From positions 248,001 through 312,000 of the forward strand of contig NZ_VFEU01000006.1 of the NCBI RefSeq assembly GCF_007858255.1: a DNA stretch of 64,000 bases. The letters are read 5' to 3'. The notes under the pieces were generated by a model, which worked only from the letters and a program-made list of their open reading frames with translations, did not search any database and was not told the origin of the DNA. Source of the stretch: Pseudomonas rhodesiae (GTDB taxonomy: Bacteria > Pseudomonadota > Gammaproteobacteria > Pseudomonadales > Pseudomonadaceae). Made by a program: the position numbers and the translations under genes. Shown one piece after another: positions 45,418 through 53,749 of the stretch (the first letter of the stretch is position 1; every line of letters starts with the position of its first letter).

Positions 45418-46656
45418 TTAGTCTTTCGCCGGGCCATTGCCGATCTGCCAAACGAACGGCGGTTCGGTGCCATTGATCACCCAATCCCCCACGATCCGCG
45501 CCTTGTAGATCACCGGGTTGTGCGAGGACACGGTCCGCGCGTTGCGCCAATGCCGGTCCAAACCCTTGCCTTGGCGCACATCCGAAGCTCCCAGCGCATT
45601 GAACAGTTCGCTGGTGGCCCGCTGAATCAATTCCGACACCACCACCTGCGCCGTGGCCGATTCGATTTCGGCCGCCACATTGGCCTCGCGCTCGGCCACT
45701 TCATCCCCGCCGAACCGCGCCAGGTACGCTCGTTGCGCCGGCTCCGCAGCCTTCAACGCGCTGGCTTCGGCGGCATACACCAGGGCGGCGACTTCGCCCA
45801 CCACCTGCTGAATCTGCGCGTCCTGGCTGACATGGGCGGCATTGCCGTGGCTGTAGATGCGCTTGCGGCTGCGTACGTGCTGCGCCACGTCCTTGAGCGC
45901 GGCGCGGCCGATCCCGGCGAGACTGGCCAGCAACACCAGTTGATAAAACGCCGTCTGGTATTTGAAGCGGGTGGCAAAGTCGATGAGGTTTTCCGCCTCC
46001 ACCACGGCATTGGTAAAGCGCGACGTGCCGCTGCCGGTGGTGCGTTGGCCAAAGCCGTCCCAGTCATCGCTGTGCACCACCCCAGGCTGGCGCGCGCGGG
46101 TGGCGGCAATCACGTCGCCGCCGGTGTCGCTGCGTTGGGCGTACACGTCAATCCAGTCGGCAAAAATGCTGCCGGTGCTGTAGAACTTCTCGCCATTGAG
46201 CGCCCACTGATCACCGTTCGGTGTGACTTGGGTGATCACCTCGCCGATGGCCACTGCGCCGATTTCGGTCCAGGCGCAGCCGACGATGTCGCCGTCGACG
46301 AAGCGCTTGAACCACAGGTCACGGCCGGCGCCGGGCGCGGCATTCAGGCGGTCTTCGACAAAGGCGAAGTGCCCGCGCAGGGCCTGGGGCACGTTGGAGT
46401 CGGCTTCGGCCAGTTCGATCAGCAGCGCGAACAACTGCGGCAGCGAGGCGCCGCCACCCCCGTATTCCACCGGCACGCGTACGGCGCCAAAACCGGCCTC
46501 TTTGAGCCATTGGATCGGCGCGTGGGGCAGGGTGCGGGTGTTTTCCCGTTCCAGCGCGCCCTCGGCGATGCGTTGGAAAATCGGGCGAAAGCGCGCCGCC
46601 AGGGCGGCATAGTCGGCGCCGGTAGCCAGCGGATTGATGATGTGGTGTTCGGTCAT
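45418..46656 (-). CDS. sfnB: SfnB-family acyl-CoA-dehydrogenase-like sulfur acquisition oxidoreductase
   Basis: From ATG 46656 (ribosome site AGGAA) the protein has 412 residues of the acyl-CoA dehydrogenase fold: an N-terminal helical domain (ALERENTRTLPHAPIQWLKE), a mid beta domain (GCAWTEIGAVAIGEV, WALNGEKFYSTGS) and C-terminal helices. SfnB and DszC-like proteins are flavin-dependent enzymes tied to organosulfur use. It is divergent from sfnG, and both have sigma-54 promoters. On sequence alone it could be another monooxygenase of the same group. Confidence 0.85.
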   Translation of the reverse strand: MTEHHIINPLATGADYAALAARFRPIFQRIAEGALERENTRTLPHAPIQWLKEAGFGAVRVPVEYGGGGASLPQLFALLIELAEADSNVPQALRGHFAFVEDRLNAAPGAGRDLWFKRFVDGDIVGCAWTEIGAVAIGEVITQVTPNGDQWALNGEKFYSTGSIFADWIDVYAQRSDTGGDVIAATRARQPGVVHSDDWDGFGQRTTGSGTSRFTNAVVEAENLIDFATRFKYQTAFYQLVLLASLAGIGRAALKDVAQHVRSRKRIYSHGNAAHVSQDAQIQQVVGEVAALVYAAEASALKAAEPAQRAYLARFGGDEVAEREANVAAEIESATAQVVVSELIQRATSELFNALGASDVRQGKGLDRHWRNARTVSSHNPVIYKARIVGDWVINGTEPPFVWQIGNGPAKD

Positions 46657-46694
46657 GGGACGGTTCCTGGGCAGTGATCGGTGCAAGGGCAATT

Positions 46695-46709
46695 GCACAC
46701 TCCGTGCCG
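46695..46709 (-). promoter_or_regulatory. Sigma-54 promoter of sfnB
   Basis: The minus strand reads CGGCACGGAGTGTGCA. GG (46707-46708) and GC (46695-46696) are 10 nt apart. The predicted start is near 46683, about 27 nt before the sfnB ATG. Confidence 0.7.
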
Positions 46710-46749
46710 GGCGCCGAGCCCAGTGTTTATGGGGATTGAAGGGTTAGAA

Positions 46750-46767
46750 CTGTTGCCCTGGCAACAG
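46750..46767. promoter_or_regulatory. Palindromic candidate enhancer shared by sfnB and sfnG
   Basis: CTGTTGCC-CT-GGCAACAG is a perfect 8+8 bp dyad. It lies 42 bp from the -24 element of sfnB and 101 bp from that of sfnG. It is a strong candidate for the binding site of an SfnR-type sigma-54 activator, whose gene is not in the window. Confidence 0.6.
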
Positions 46768-46866
46768 CGATCCGACAAAACGGCGCGAAGCCCGACACTC
46801 GCCGCCAAGGGATCCCCGCCGGTAATATCCCGCGCAACCGCCCTGGCTCGGGGGCTTTGCCCAGGC

Positions 46867-46882
46867 TGGCACGCTTGCTGCT
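46867..46882 (+). promoter_or_regulatory. Sigma-54 promoter of sfnG
   Basis: TGGCACGCTTGCTGCT has GG (46868-46869) and GC (46880-46881) 10 nt apart and matches TGGCACG fully at -24. The predicted start is near 46893, about 30 nt before the sfnG ATG. Confidence 0.85.
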
Positions 46883-46922
46883 CAACCCTTCGGTACATCC
46901 CTTTTGTGCGAGGTACCGTTCG

Positions 46923-48008
46923 ATGAGTCAGCAAGCCGTGAAATTTGCCTATTGGGTGCCCAACGTCAGCGGTGGGCTGGTGGTCAGCAAGATCGAGCAA
47001 CGCACCCACTGGGGCATCGACTACAACCGCAAACTGGCGCAACTGGCCGAAGCGGCGGGCTTCGAGTACGGCCTGACCCAGATCCGCTTCACCGCCGGTT
47101 ACGGTGCCGAGAACCAACATGAGTCCGTGGCGTTCAGCCATGCCCTGCTGGCCGCCACCACCCGACTCAAGGTTATCGCCGCGATCCTGCCAGGGCCCTG
47201 GCAGCCGGCGCTGGCGGCCAAGCAACTGGCGACCATCGACCAGCTCACCAACGGCCGCATCGCGGTGAATATCGTCAGCGGCTGGTTCAAGGGCGAGTTT
47301 CAGGCCATCGGCGAGCCTTGGTTGGAGCACGACGAGCGCTATCGTCGCTCCGAAGAATTCATCCGCGCGCTCAAAGGCATCTGGACCCAGGATGATTTCA
47401 CCTTCAAGGGCGACTTCTACCGCTTCAACAACTACACCCTCAAGCCCAAGCCGCTGGGCCGGCCGGAAGTGTTCCAGGGCGGCAGCTCGCGGGCCGCGCG
47501 GGATATGGCCGCGCGGGTGTCGGATTGGTATTTCACCAATGGCAATACCCCGGAAGGTATCAAGGCCCAGGTCGATGACATCCGCACCAAGGCTGCGGCG
47601 AACAACCATTCGGTCAAGATCGGCGTGAATGCCTTTGTGATTGCCCGCGACACAGAGGAAGAAGCCCGCGCCGTGCTGGCCGAAATCATCGACAAAGCCG
47701 ACCCGCAAGCGGTGAACGCCTTCGGTGACGCCGCCAAACAAGCCGGCAAGGCCTCGCCCGAAGGCGAGGGCAACTGGGCCAAGTCCAGTTTTGAAGACCT
47801 GGTGCAGTACAACGACGGCTTCAAGACCAACCTGATCGGCACGCCGCAACAAATCGCCGAACGCATCGTCGCGCTCAAGGCCGTGGGCGTGGACCTAGTG
47901 CTGGCGGGCTTTCTGCACTTCCAGGAAGAAGTGGAGTACTTCGGCAAGCGGGTATTGCCGCTGGTGCGCGAATTGGAGGCCAAGGCAGGGATCAGGCAGG
48001 TGGCGTGA
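46923..48008 (+). CDS. sfnG: Dimethylsulfone monooxygenase SfnG
   Basis: From ATG 46923 (GAGG site) the protein has 361 residues of the bacterial-luciferase-like FMNH2-dependent monooxygenase family: KFAYWVPNVSGGLVVSKIEQ, FEYGLTQIRFTAGYG, GRIAVNIVSGWFKGEF and HDERYRRSEEFI. It matches SfnG, which converts dimethyl sulfone to methanesulfinate during sulfur starvation. The reduced flavin would come from a separate reductase. The gene has its own -24/-12 promoter, in line with SfnR/RpoN control known for this pathway. Three REP elements follow. Confidence 0.92.
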   Translation: MSQQAVKFAYWVPNVSGGLVVSKIEQRTHWGIDYNRKLAQLAEAAGFEYGLTQIRFTAGYGAENQHESVAFSHALLAATTRLKVIAAILPGPWQPALAAKQLATIDQLTNGRIAVNIVSGWFKGEFQAIGEPWLEHDERYRRSEEFIRALKGIWTQDDFTFKGDFYRFNNYTLKPKPLGRPEVFQGGSSRAARDMAARVSDWYFTNGNTPEGIKAQVDDIRTKAAANNHSVKIGVNAFVIARDTEEEARAVLAEIIDKADPQAVNAFGDAAKQAGKASPEGEGNWAKSSFEDLVQYNDGFKTNLIGTPQQIAERIVALKAVGVDLVLAGFLHFQEEVEYFGKRVLPLVRELEAKAGIRQVA

Positions 48009-48015
48009 GGACCAA

Positions 48016-48294
48016 CGGGGCCGCTTCGCAGCCCAGCGCAGGGCAAGCCTACTCACCACGTGGCTGGGTGTCAGCCTCTGAGAGTTGTGTAGGCATCCCC
48101 GATGAGCATCGGTATCTACATATCTCCGGTAGAAACATCACCTGAGCACATGAGCATTTTGTGGTGAGCGGGCTTGCCCCGCGCCGGGACGCGCAGCGGC
48201 CCTTTCTCCAATCACTGCGGTGTGCCTGGCATGAACGGTCGTCAGGTCTTGGGGCCGCTTCGCAGCCCAGCGCGGGGCAAGCCTGCTCAACACT
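48016..48294. repeat. Three REP-type repeats between sfnG and map
   Basis: Copies of a family different from the GTGGGAGG type lie at 48016-48059 (direct), 48161-48203 (inverted) and 48251-48294 (direct). Each contains GGGGCCGCTTCGCAGCCCAG or its complement, then GCGGGGCAAGCC. The first and third differ by only a few bases. The segment has no gene. Confidence 0.85.
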
Positions 48295-48303
48295 GGTTGG
48301 GGT

Positions 48304-49074
48304 TCAGCCTCTGAGAGTGGGCGGTCGCTGGAGGGTCAGGACTTCGTAGCCGTCGGCCGTCACCGCCACGGTGTGTTCCCATTGCGCCGACAGGCTGTTG
48401 TCTTTGGTGACGACCGTCCAGCCGTCCTTGAGGCTGCGCACCTTGGCGCTGCCCTGGTTGAGCATCGGTTCGACGGTAAACACCATACCTTCGCGCAGCT
48501 CCAGCCCGGTGCCGGGGCGGCCGAAGTGCAGAATCTGCGGGTCTTCGTGCATCTGCCGGCCGATGCCATGGCCGCAGTATTCGCGCACCACACTGTAGCC
48601 ATTGGCTTGGGCGTGGCTTTGGATGGCATGGCCGATATCGCCCAGGCGTGCCCCAGGCTTGACCTGGCGAATACCGGCCCACATTGCCTCGAAGGTCATC
48701 TCCACCAGGCGCCGGGCTTTGGGCGCGACGGTGCCGATCATATACATCTTGCTGGCGTCGGCGATAAAGCCGCCTTTTTCCAGGGTGATGTCGATGTTGA
48801 TGATGTCGCCGTCCTTGAGCACGTCCTTGGCGCTGGGCATGCCATGGCACACAACTTCGTTGATTGAGGTGTTGATGCTGAACGGGTAATCGTACTGGCC
48901 GAGGCTGGCGGGGCGGGCCTGCAAGTCGTTGCGGATAAACGCTTCGACGGCGGCGTCCAGCTCCAGGGTCGAGCGGCCGGCGGCGACGAAACCGTCGAGC
49001 ATGTCGAACACTTGGGCCAGTAGGCGACCGGATTCGCGCATCACGGCCAGTTGGGCGGCGGTCTTGATCATCAT
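48304..49074 (-). CDS. map: Methionine aminopeptidase, type I
   Basis: The 256-residue protein has the five metal ligands of MetAP: D95 (INIDIT), D106 (IADASKMY), H169 (YCGHGIGR), E202 (FTVEPML) and E233 (QWEHTV), plus the substrate His78 (VCHGMP). It removes initiator Met in the cytoplasm. The start overlaps the stop of the ParD-like gene (ATGA at 49071-49074), so both are translated together. The usual essential map gene of Pseudomonas lies beside rpsB-tsf; this one is in a different setting and is probably an accessory copy (inference). Confidence 0.93.
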   Translation of the reverse strand: MMIKTAAQLAVMRESGRLLAQVFDMLDGFVAAGRSTLELDAAVEAFIRNDLQARPASLGQYDYPFSINTSINEVVCHGMPSAKDVLKDGDIINIDITLEKGGFIADASKMYMIGTVAPKARRLVEMTFEAMWAGIRQVKPGARLGDIGHAIQSHAQANGYSVVREYCGHGIGRQMHEDPQILHFGRPGTGLELREGMVFTVEPMLNQGSAKVRSLKDGWTVVTKDNSLSAQWEHTVAVTADGYEVLTLQRPPTLRG

Positions 49075-49271
49075 TCACGCCCTCGGATCAATTCGGGTTT
49101 GTCCAGCAACAGTTTGTTGATCAAGTCGTTGTAGGTCAGGGTGGGGTTCAGTTCGGCGAGCAGGCCGACCTTGATCCAGAACTCGGCCTGAGCGTTGATG
49201 GAGCGGTCCATCGTCGCACTGGCTAGGCGTAATTGTTCGTGCAGTTGGTCGGTGATCTTGACGATGCCCAT
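49071..49271 (-). CDS. ParD-like antitoxin-family protein
   Basis: From ATG 49271 the protein has 66 residues: an N-terminal strand and helix (MGIVKITDQLHEQLRLASAT), then MDRSINAQAEFWIKVGLLAE as expected for a ribbon-helix-helix fold, and a short C-terminal tail. It matches the ParD-like family often placed before a methionine aminopeptidase gene in proteobacteria. No ParE or other toxin follows; map takes that position. The upstream region carries three GTATAT/ATATAC half-sites spaced by 11 bp, which suggests autoregulation. Confidence 0.85.
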   Translation of the reverse strand: MGIVKITDQLHEQLRLASATMDRSINAQAEFWIKVGLLAELNPTLTYNDLINKLLLDKPELIRGRE

Positions 49272-49292
49272 GGTGTTCACTGTGTGGGGTGG

Positions 49293-49320
49293 ATATACAA
49301 AGCGTATATGTTTCGTATAT
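49293..49320. promoter_or_regulatory. Phased half-site array upstream of the ParD-like gene
   Basis: ATATAC (49293-49298), GTATAT (49304-49309) and GTATAT (49315-49320) start exactly 11 bp apart, one helical turn. Arrays like this are bound by ribbon-helix-helix dimers, so the ParD-like protein is the natural ligand. The site lies 22-49 bp upstream of its start codon. Confidence 0.5.
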
Positions 49321-49394
49321 TTGACGTAAACCCCCAATAGCAAAATCCCATAAGCCGATTGACGGGTAACACGGTAGGCGGTTAGTTTCGTTTC

Positions 49395-49460
49395 ATGACA
49401 TTTCATACCTTCTTTCGCCAGCCAAGCATTATTACCGCCATTCCTCAGTTGGCGGGATAG
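49395..49460 (+). CDS. Putative leader peptide of the ilvA attenuator
   Basis: ATG at 49395 opens a 21-codon frame, MTFHTFFRQPSIITAIPQLA plus a final Gly, ending at TAG 49458-49460. The centre has Ile-Ile-Thr-Ala-Ile (49428-49442), matching the product pathway of the downstream threonine dehydratase gene. These codons overlap the first arm of an alternative RNA structure described in the next entry. The ribosome site is weak (AGGCGG about 13 nt upstream), which is the main doubt. Translation is inferred from layout, not proven. Confidence 0.6.
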   Translation: MTFHTFFRQPSIITAIPQLAG

Positions 49461-49503
49461 CGCACGGCTGCACCCAAACCCGCCCTAGAGGCGGGTTTTG
49501 TTT
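49435..49503 (+). terminator. Transcription attenuator before ilvA (competing hairpins)
   Basis: AAACCCGCC (49476-49484), a CTAGA loop and GGCGGGTTT (49490-49498) form a terminator followed by TGTTTTT. GGCGGG at 49451-49456, in the last codons of the leader peptide, is identical to the terminator's right arm and can pair with CCCGCC (49479-49484) as an antiterminator. It can also pair with CCGCC (49435-49439) in the Thr-Ala codons. This 1:2, 2:3, 3:4 arrangement is that of an amino-acid attenuator: stalling at the Ile codons would free 49451-49456 and prevent termination. Confidence 0.7.
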
Positions 49504-49544
49504 TTCCGTCTCCTGGGCCCTACACACACCGCCAGGAGACACCG

Positions 49545-50567
<1,023 letters not shown>

Positions 50568-50602
50568 ACGTAAACCGCCGGTTAAACGTTTAATCGATGC
50601 TA

Positions 50603-50629
50603 TTCGCCGATATTTTAAACAGCGGCGAA
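50603..50629 (+). terminator. Possible terminator of ilvA
   Basis: TTCGCCG (50603-50609) and CGGCGAA (50623-50629) form a 7-bp stem with a 13-nt AT-rich loop, 36 bp after the stop. AAGTTCAAGTTTTAGTT follows. An imperfect AT-rich dyad at about 50564-50594 precedes it. Confidence 0.4.
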
Positions 50630-50812
50630 AAGTTCAAGTTTTAGTTATATAAAACCCAGGGTCGCTTATGAGGAAAGGTTACAACGCAACTCGATTTTGC
50701 CGGGTACGCTTGCTCAGTGAAGGCGTCTTCCAAGGCTGGTAAGACGTCGCAGGCGTATGCCTGGCATAAACACAACAATCTGTTGGCAGTCTATAAAAAG
50801 GAGAGGTTGACC

Positions 50813-51082
50813 ATGCTTTCGGAACTTGAATTACGCAGCATTATTGAAGGAAGTTTCCTGCCTAAACGGTGCGAATGCACCAAAGCCGAAGATGCTTCGC
50901 TGACGATCAAGGTGTACGACGACTGCGACCGTGACCGGGTGGACTTGGAAGTCAAAGGCATCAACGCAGACAAACTCGACAGCAGTCGCGCCATCTGCAA
51001 TCTGATCACCGGGTTGCGTGAAGACCTCAAGCATACCCATGCACCTGTACTGCAACGCGCCGGGGCGCGCGGCTACTACTAA
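50813..51082 (+). CDS. DUF1652 family protein
   Basis: From ATG 50813, with the strong ribosome site AAGGAGAGG 6 nt upstream, the protein has 89 residues: ELELRSIIEGSFLPKRCECT, a short beta region (SLTIKVYDDCDRDRVDLEVKGI in part) and a C-terminal helix (SRAICNLITGLREDLKH). This is the Pseudomonas DUF1652 family of unknown function. A longer in-frame extension to 50717 has no ribosome site. It ends at a strong hairpin shared with the convergent mtl operon. Confidence 0.85.
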   Translation: MLSELELRSIIEGSFLPKRCECTKAEDASLTIKVYDDCDRDRVDLEVKGINADKLDSSRAICNLITGLREDLKHTHAPVLQRAGARGYY

Positions 51083-51100
51083 GCCGTCGTCTGCGGTTGA

Positions 51101-51150
51101 ACCACCGAAGAACTGTGGGCCTGGATTAACGCCAGGCCCAAAACGGTGGT
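51101..51150. terminator. Nested bidirectional terminator at the end of the mtl operon
   Basis: An inner 9-bp stem, TGGGCCTGG (51116-51124) with CCAGGCCCA (51132-51140), is enclosed by an outer 7-bp stem, ACCACCG (51101-51107) with CGGTGGT (51144-51150). It lies between convergent DUF1652 and mtlZ. Confidence 0.75.
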
Positions 51151-51178
51151 ATGTCCTTGCGCAATTCCCCCTATGCTT

Positions 51179-52117
51179 TCAACCCAATTGCTGGCGATAC
51201 GGTAGGTCCGGACCGGTCTTGGTGCAGGTCAATGCCGCTGCGCGAATGGCAAAGCCGAGCATGGCGTCGATCTGCTCGCGGCTGAGCTGTTGCAGACCCG
51301 CCACCGAATCCAATTGATGCTCCGTCAGCCAAGCAATCAATGCTGCCTGGAAGGTATCGCCGGCGCCCACTGTGTCGGCCATCACAACGTCCACCGCCGG
51401 TTGCGACCAGTTGCCGTGCTGGCGACTGAATACACTGGCGCCATCGCCGCCGCGGGTAAGGAACACCAACTGGCAACGGTGCTGCAACCAGCCCTGCAGA
51501 ACGCTTTCCGGTGATTGGCCGGGGTAGAGCAGGTGCAGGTCTTCGTCGCTGACCTTGATCAAGTCGGCGTGCTTGACCAGTTCCGCTACGCGATCGCGCC
51601 ACAGTTGGATATCCGGCTGCGGGTTGAGGCGCACGTTGGGGTCGAGGCTGATCAGGCGCTTGCCGCTTTCACGCTGGACCAGGCTCAGCAGGGTGTCGCC
51701 AATCGGTTGCACCACCAGCGAGAACGAACCCACATGCAGTCCGCGCACGCTATCGTCCAGTTGCGGCAGGTGACTCACCTGCAATTGGCGGTCGGCGCAG
51801 CCTTCGCCGCGAAAGCTGTACTGCGGTGAGCCGTTGGCGCCCACGGCGACCATTGCCAGGGTGGTCGGCGCGGCGAATTCCACCAGGTAATCCTCGCTGA
51901 CGCCTTCATCCCGCAGCACTTGCAGCAGGCGCCGGCCAAGAAAATCGCTGGAAAGCCCCCCGAACAGGCCGGCCTCGATGCCCAGGCGACGCAGGCCAAC
52001 GGCCACGTTGAACGGCGAACCGCCGGCAATCGCCGTGTAATTGACCTTCGACGCCTTGCCGCCGGCGCCTTCCTCGCTGAAGAAATCGAACAGCGCTTCA
52101 CCACACACCAGATACAT
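51179..52117 (-). CDS. mtlZ: Fructokinase (PfkB family)
   Basis: The 312-residue protein has PfkB motifs: the N-terminal GGSPFNVAVGLRRLG and the C-terminal VMADTVGAGDTFQAALIAWL with the catalytic Asp. It phosphorylates the fructose formed from mannitol by MtlD. It is the last gene of the mtl operon, 12 bp after mtlY, in the order described for P. fluorescens mtlEFGKDYZ. Confidence 0.93.
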   Translation of the reverse strand: MYLVCGEALFDFFSEEGAGGKASKVNYTAIAGGSPFNVAVGLRRLGIEAGLFGGLSSDFLGRRLLQVLRDEGVSEDYLVEFAAPTTLAMVAVGANGSPQYSFRGEGCADRQLQVSHLPQLDDSVRGLHVGSFSLVVQPIGDTLLSLVQRESGKRLISLDPNVRLNPQPDIQLWRDRVAELVKHADLIKVSDEDLHLLYPGQSPESVLQGWLQHRCQLVFLTRGGDGASVFSRQHGNWSQPAVDVVMADTVGAGDTFQAALIAWLTEHQLDSVAGLQQLSREQIDAMLGFAIRAAALTCTKTGPDLPYRQQLG

Positions 52118-52129
52118 AATCGCTCGCTC

Positions 52130-53611
52130 TTAAAGGGTTGCCACGAGCTGCTGATAGCGCTCGTAAGCCTGTTGATAGGCGCTGACATGGGCTGCCACCG
52201 GCACGGTACGGCTGGCCGGGTCGACGCTCACGCATCTGTCGCAGAGGCTGGCCAGGGATTCGCCGGTCTGGCTCCACGCCGCCTGGATCGCCGCGCCCAG
52301 GGCGGCGGCTTCGCTTTGTTCGGTGCAGACCACTTCGGTGTGCATGATATCCGCGACCATCTGCCGCCACACCGGGCTTTTCGAACCGCCGCCGATCAAG
52401 CGGATGCTCTGGCTTTGTAGGCCGGTCTGGCGCAGCAGGTCGAGGCCGTAGCGCAGGCCGAAGGTCGTGCCCTCGACCACTGCGCGGCACAGGTTGGCGC
52501 GGGTCAGGTTGGTCATGGTCAGCCCATGCAGGCTGCCGGTGGCGTGGGGCAGGGCGGGTACGCGTTCGCCGTTGAGAAACGGCAGCATGCTCACGCCGTC
52601 GGCGCCGATGGGCGCGCGTTCGACCAAGGCATTGAAGGCAGGCAGGTCCAGCTCGAACAGCTCGCGGATCACCCCGGTGGCGTTGGTCAGGTTCATGGTG
52701 CAGATCAACGGCAACCAGCCGCCGCTGGACGAGCAGAACGTCGCCACCGAGGCCTGGGGGCTGACGTTGGGCTGGTCGGCAAAGGCATACACGGTGCCCG
52801 ACGAGCCCAGGCTCATGGTTATCACCCCCGGCGCGATATTGCCGGTGCCGATGGCGCCCATCATATTGTCGCCGCCGCCGCTGGAGACCACGGCGTTGGG
52901 GTTGATGCCCAGGCGTTCGGCGATGGCCGGCAGGATAGTGCCCACGCTTTGATCGGCCTCGATCAACGGCGGCAGGGCCCGCTCCAGGCGGCCACTCGGG
53001 TCGATGTGCCGCAGCAGGGCCGTATCCCATTCACGATTGCGCACATTGAAGTAACCGGTGCCCGACGCATCGCCATACTCGGCGACGGCGCGGCCGGTGA
53101 GCCAGTAGTTGAGGTAATCGTGGGGCAGCAGGATATGGGCGATGCGGGCGAAGAGGTCCGGGTGTTGTTCGCGGGTCCATAGCAGTTTGGAGACGGTGTA
53201 GCCGGGTGCAATGGCCACGCCCAGGCGTTCCAGGGAGCCACGCTCGCCGCCGAGGTAGGCCAACAAGCGGTCGTTCTCGGCGGCGGTTTCGGTGTCGCAC
53301 CACAGCTTGGCCGGGCGCAGTACCTCTCCGTGCTCATCCAGCAGCACCAGCCCATGCTGCTGGCCGGATACGCCAATGCCAAGGATGTCCTGGCCGTCGA
53401 CGCCGGCCTGTTGCAGGGCGCGATGGGCGGCTTCGGTGAACGCGTCCAGCCATTCCTGGGTGTACTGTTCGCGGCGGCCATTGGCAGCGCTGATCAGGGT
53501 GTGGGCCGCAGCACCGAGGCCCAGCACCTTGCCGCTGCTTGCGTCGAGGACGATAGCCTTGGTGCCCTGGGTGCCGCAGTCGATGCCGAGGAACAGGTTT
53601 TGCTGGGTCAT
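52130..53611 (-). CDS. mtlY: Xylulokinase (FGGY family)
   Basis: The 493-residue protein has the FGGY kinase layout: N-terminal FLGIDCGTQGTKAIVLD (phosphate-binding), the catalytic Asp region LLPHDYLNYWLTGR, VVSSGGGDNMMGAIGTG, and the C-terminal ATP-binding LIGGGSKSPVWRQMVADIM. It phosphorylates D-xylulose formed from arabitol by the same polyol dehydrogenase. A REPIN separates it from mtlD. Confidence 0.93.
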   Translation of the reverse strand: MTQQNLFLGIDCGTQGTKAIVLDASSGKVLGLGAAAHTLISAANGRREQYTQEWLDAFTEAAHRALQQAGVDGQDILGIGVSGQQHGLVLLDEHGEVLRPAKLWCDTETAAENDRLLAYLGGERGSLERLGVAIAPGYTVSKLLWTREQHPDLFARIAHILLPHDYLNYWLTGRAVAEYGDASGTGYFNVRNREWDTALLRHIDPSGRLERALPPLIEADQSVGTILPAIAERLGINPNAVVSSGGGDNMMGAIGTGNIAPGVITMSLGSSGTVYAFADQPNVSPQASVATFCSSSGGWLPLICTMNLTNATGVIRELFELDLPAFNALVERAPIGADGVSMLPFLNGERVPALPHATGSLHGLTMTNLTRANLCRAVVEGTTFGLRYGLDLLRQTGLQSQSIRLIGGGSKSPVWRQMVADIMHTEVVCTEQSEAAALGAAIQAAWSQTGESLASLCDRCVSVDPASRTVPVAAHVSAYQQAYERYQQLVATL

Positions 53612-53654
53612 GAGGGGGTGCTCAGCATTATTGTTGGAAGTTAAATGCTATCCC

Positions 53655-53748
53655 AATGTGGGAGGGGGCTTGCCCCCGATAAGGGGAGGTCAGTTGATGA
53701 ATAAGTTGACTGACCCAGCGCCATCGGGGGCAAGCTCCCTTCCACATT
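53655..53748. repeat. REPIN between mtlD and mtlY
   Basis: A consensus REP (TGTGGGAGGGGGCTTGCCCC from about 53657) and an inverted copy (GCCATCGGGGGCAAGCTCCC, ending near 53739) flank a short spacer. The element abuts the mtlD stop codon inside the operon. Confidence 0.9.
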
Positions 53749-53749
53749 T

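Noticed and set aside
48016..48294. CRISPR-like direct repeats
   Set aside because: There are only three copies, one inverted, with irregular spacing, and the sequence matches REP-type palindromes.
49359..49387. TTGACG-N17-TTAGTT as promoter for the ilvA leader
   Set aside because: It would place the transcript start at about the leader ATG, leaving no room for a ribosome site, and the -10 match is weak.
50568..50812. Possible frameshifted ACT domain after ilvA
   Set aside because: No frame in this short AT-rich spacer encodes an ACT-like sequence; the next gene is DUF1652 with its own ribosome site.
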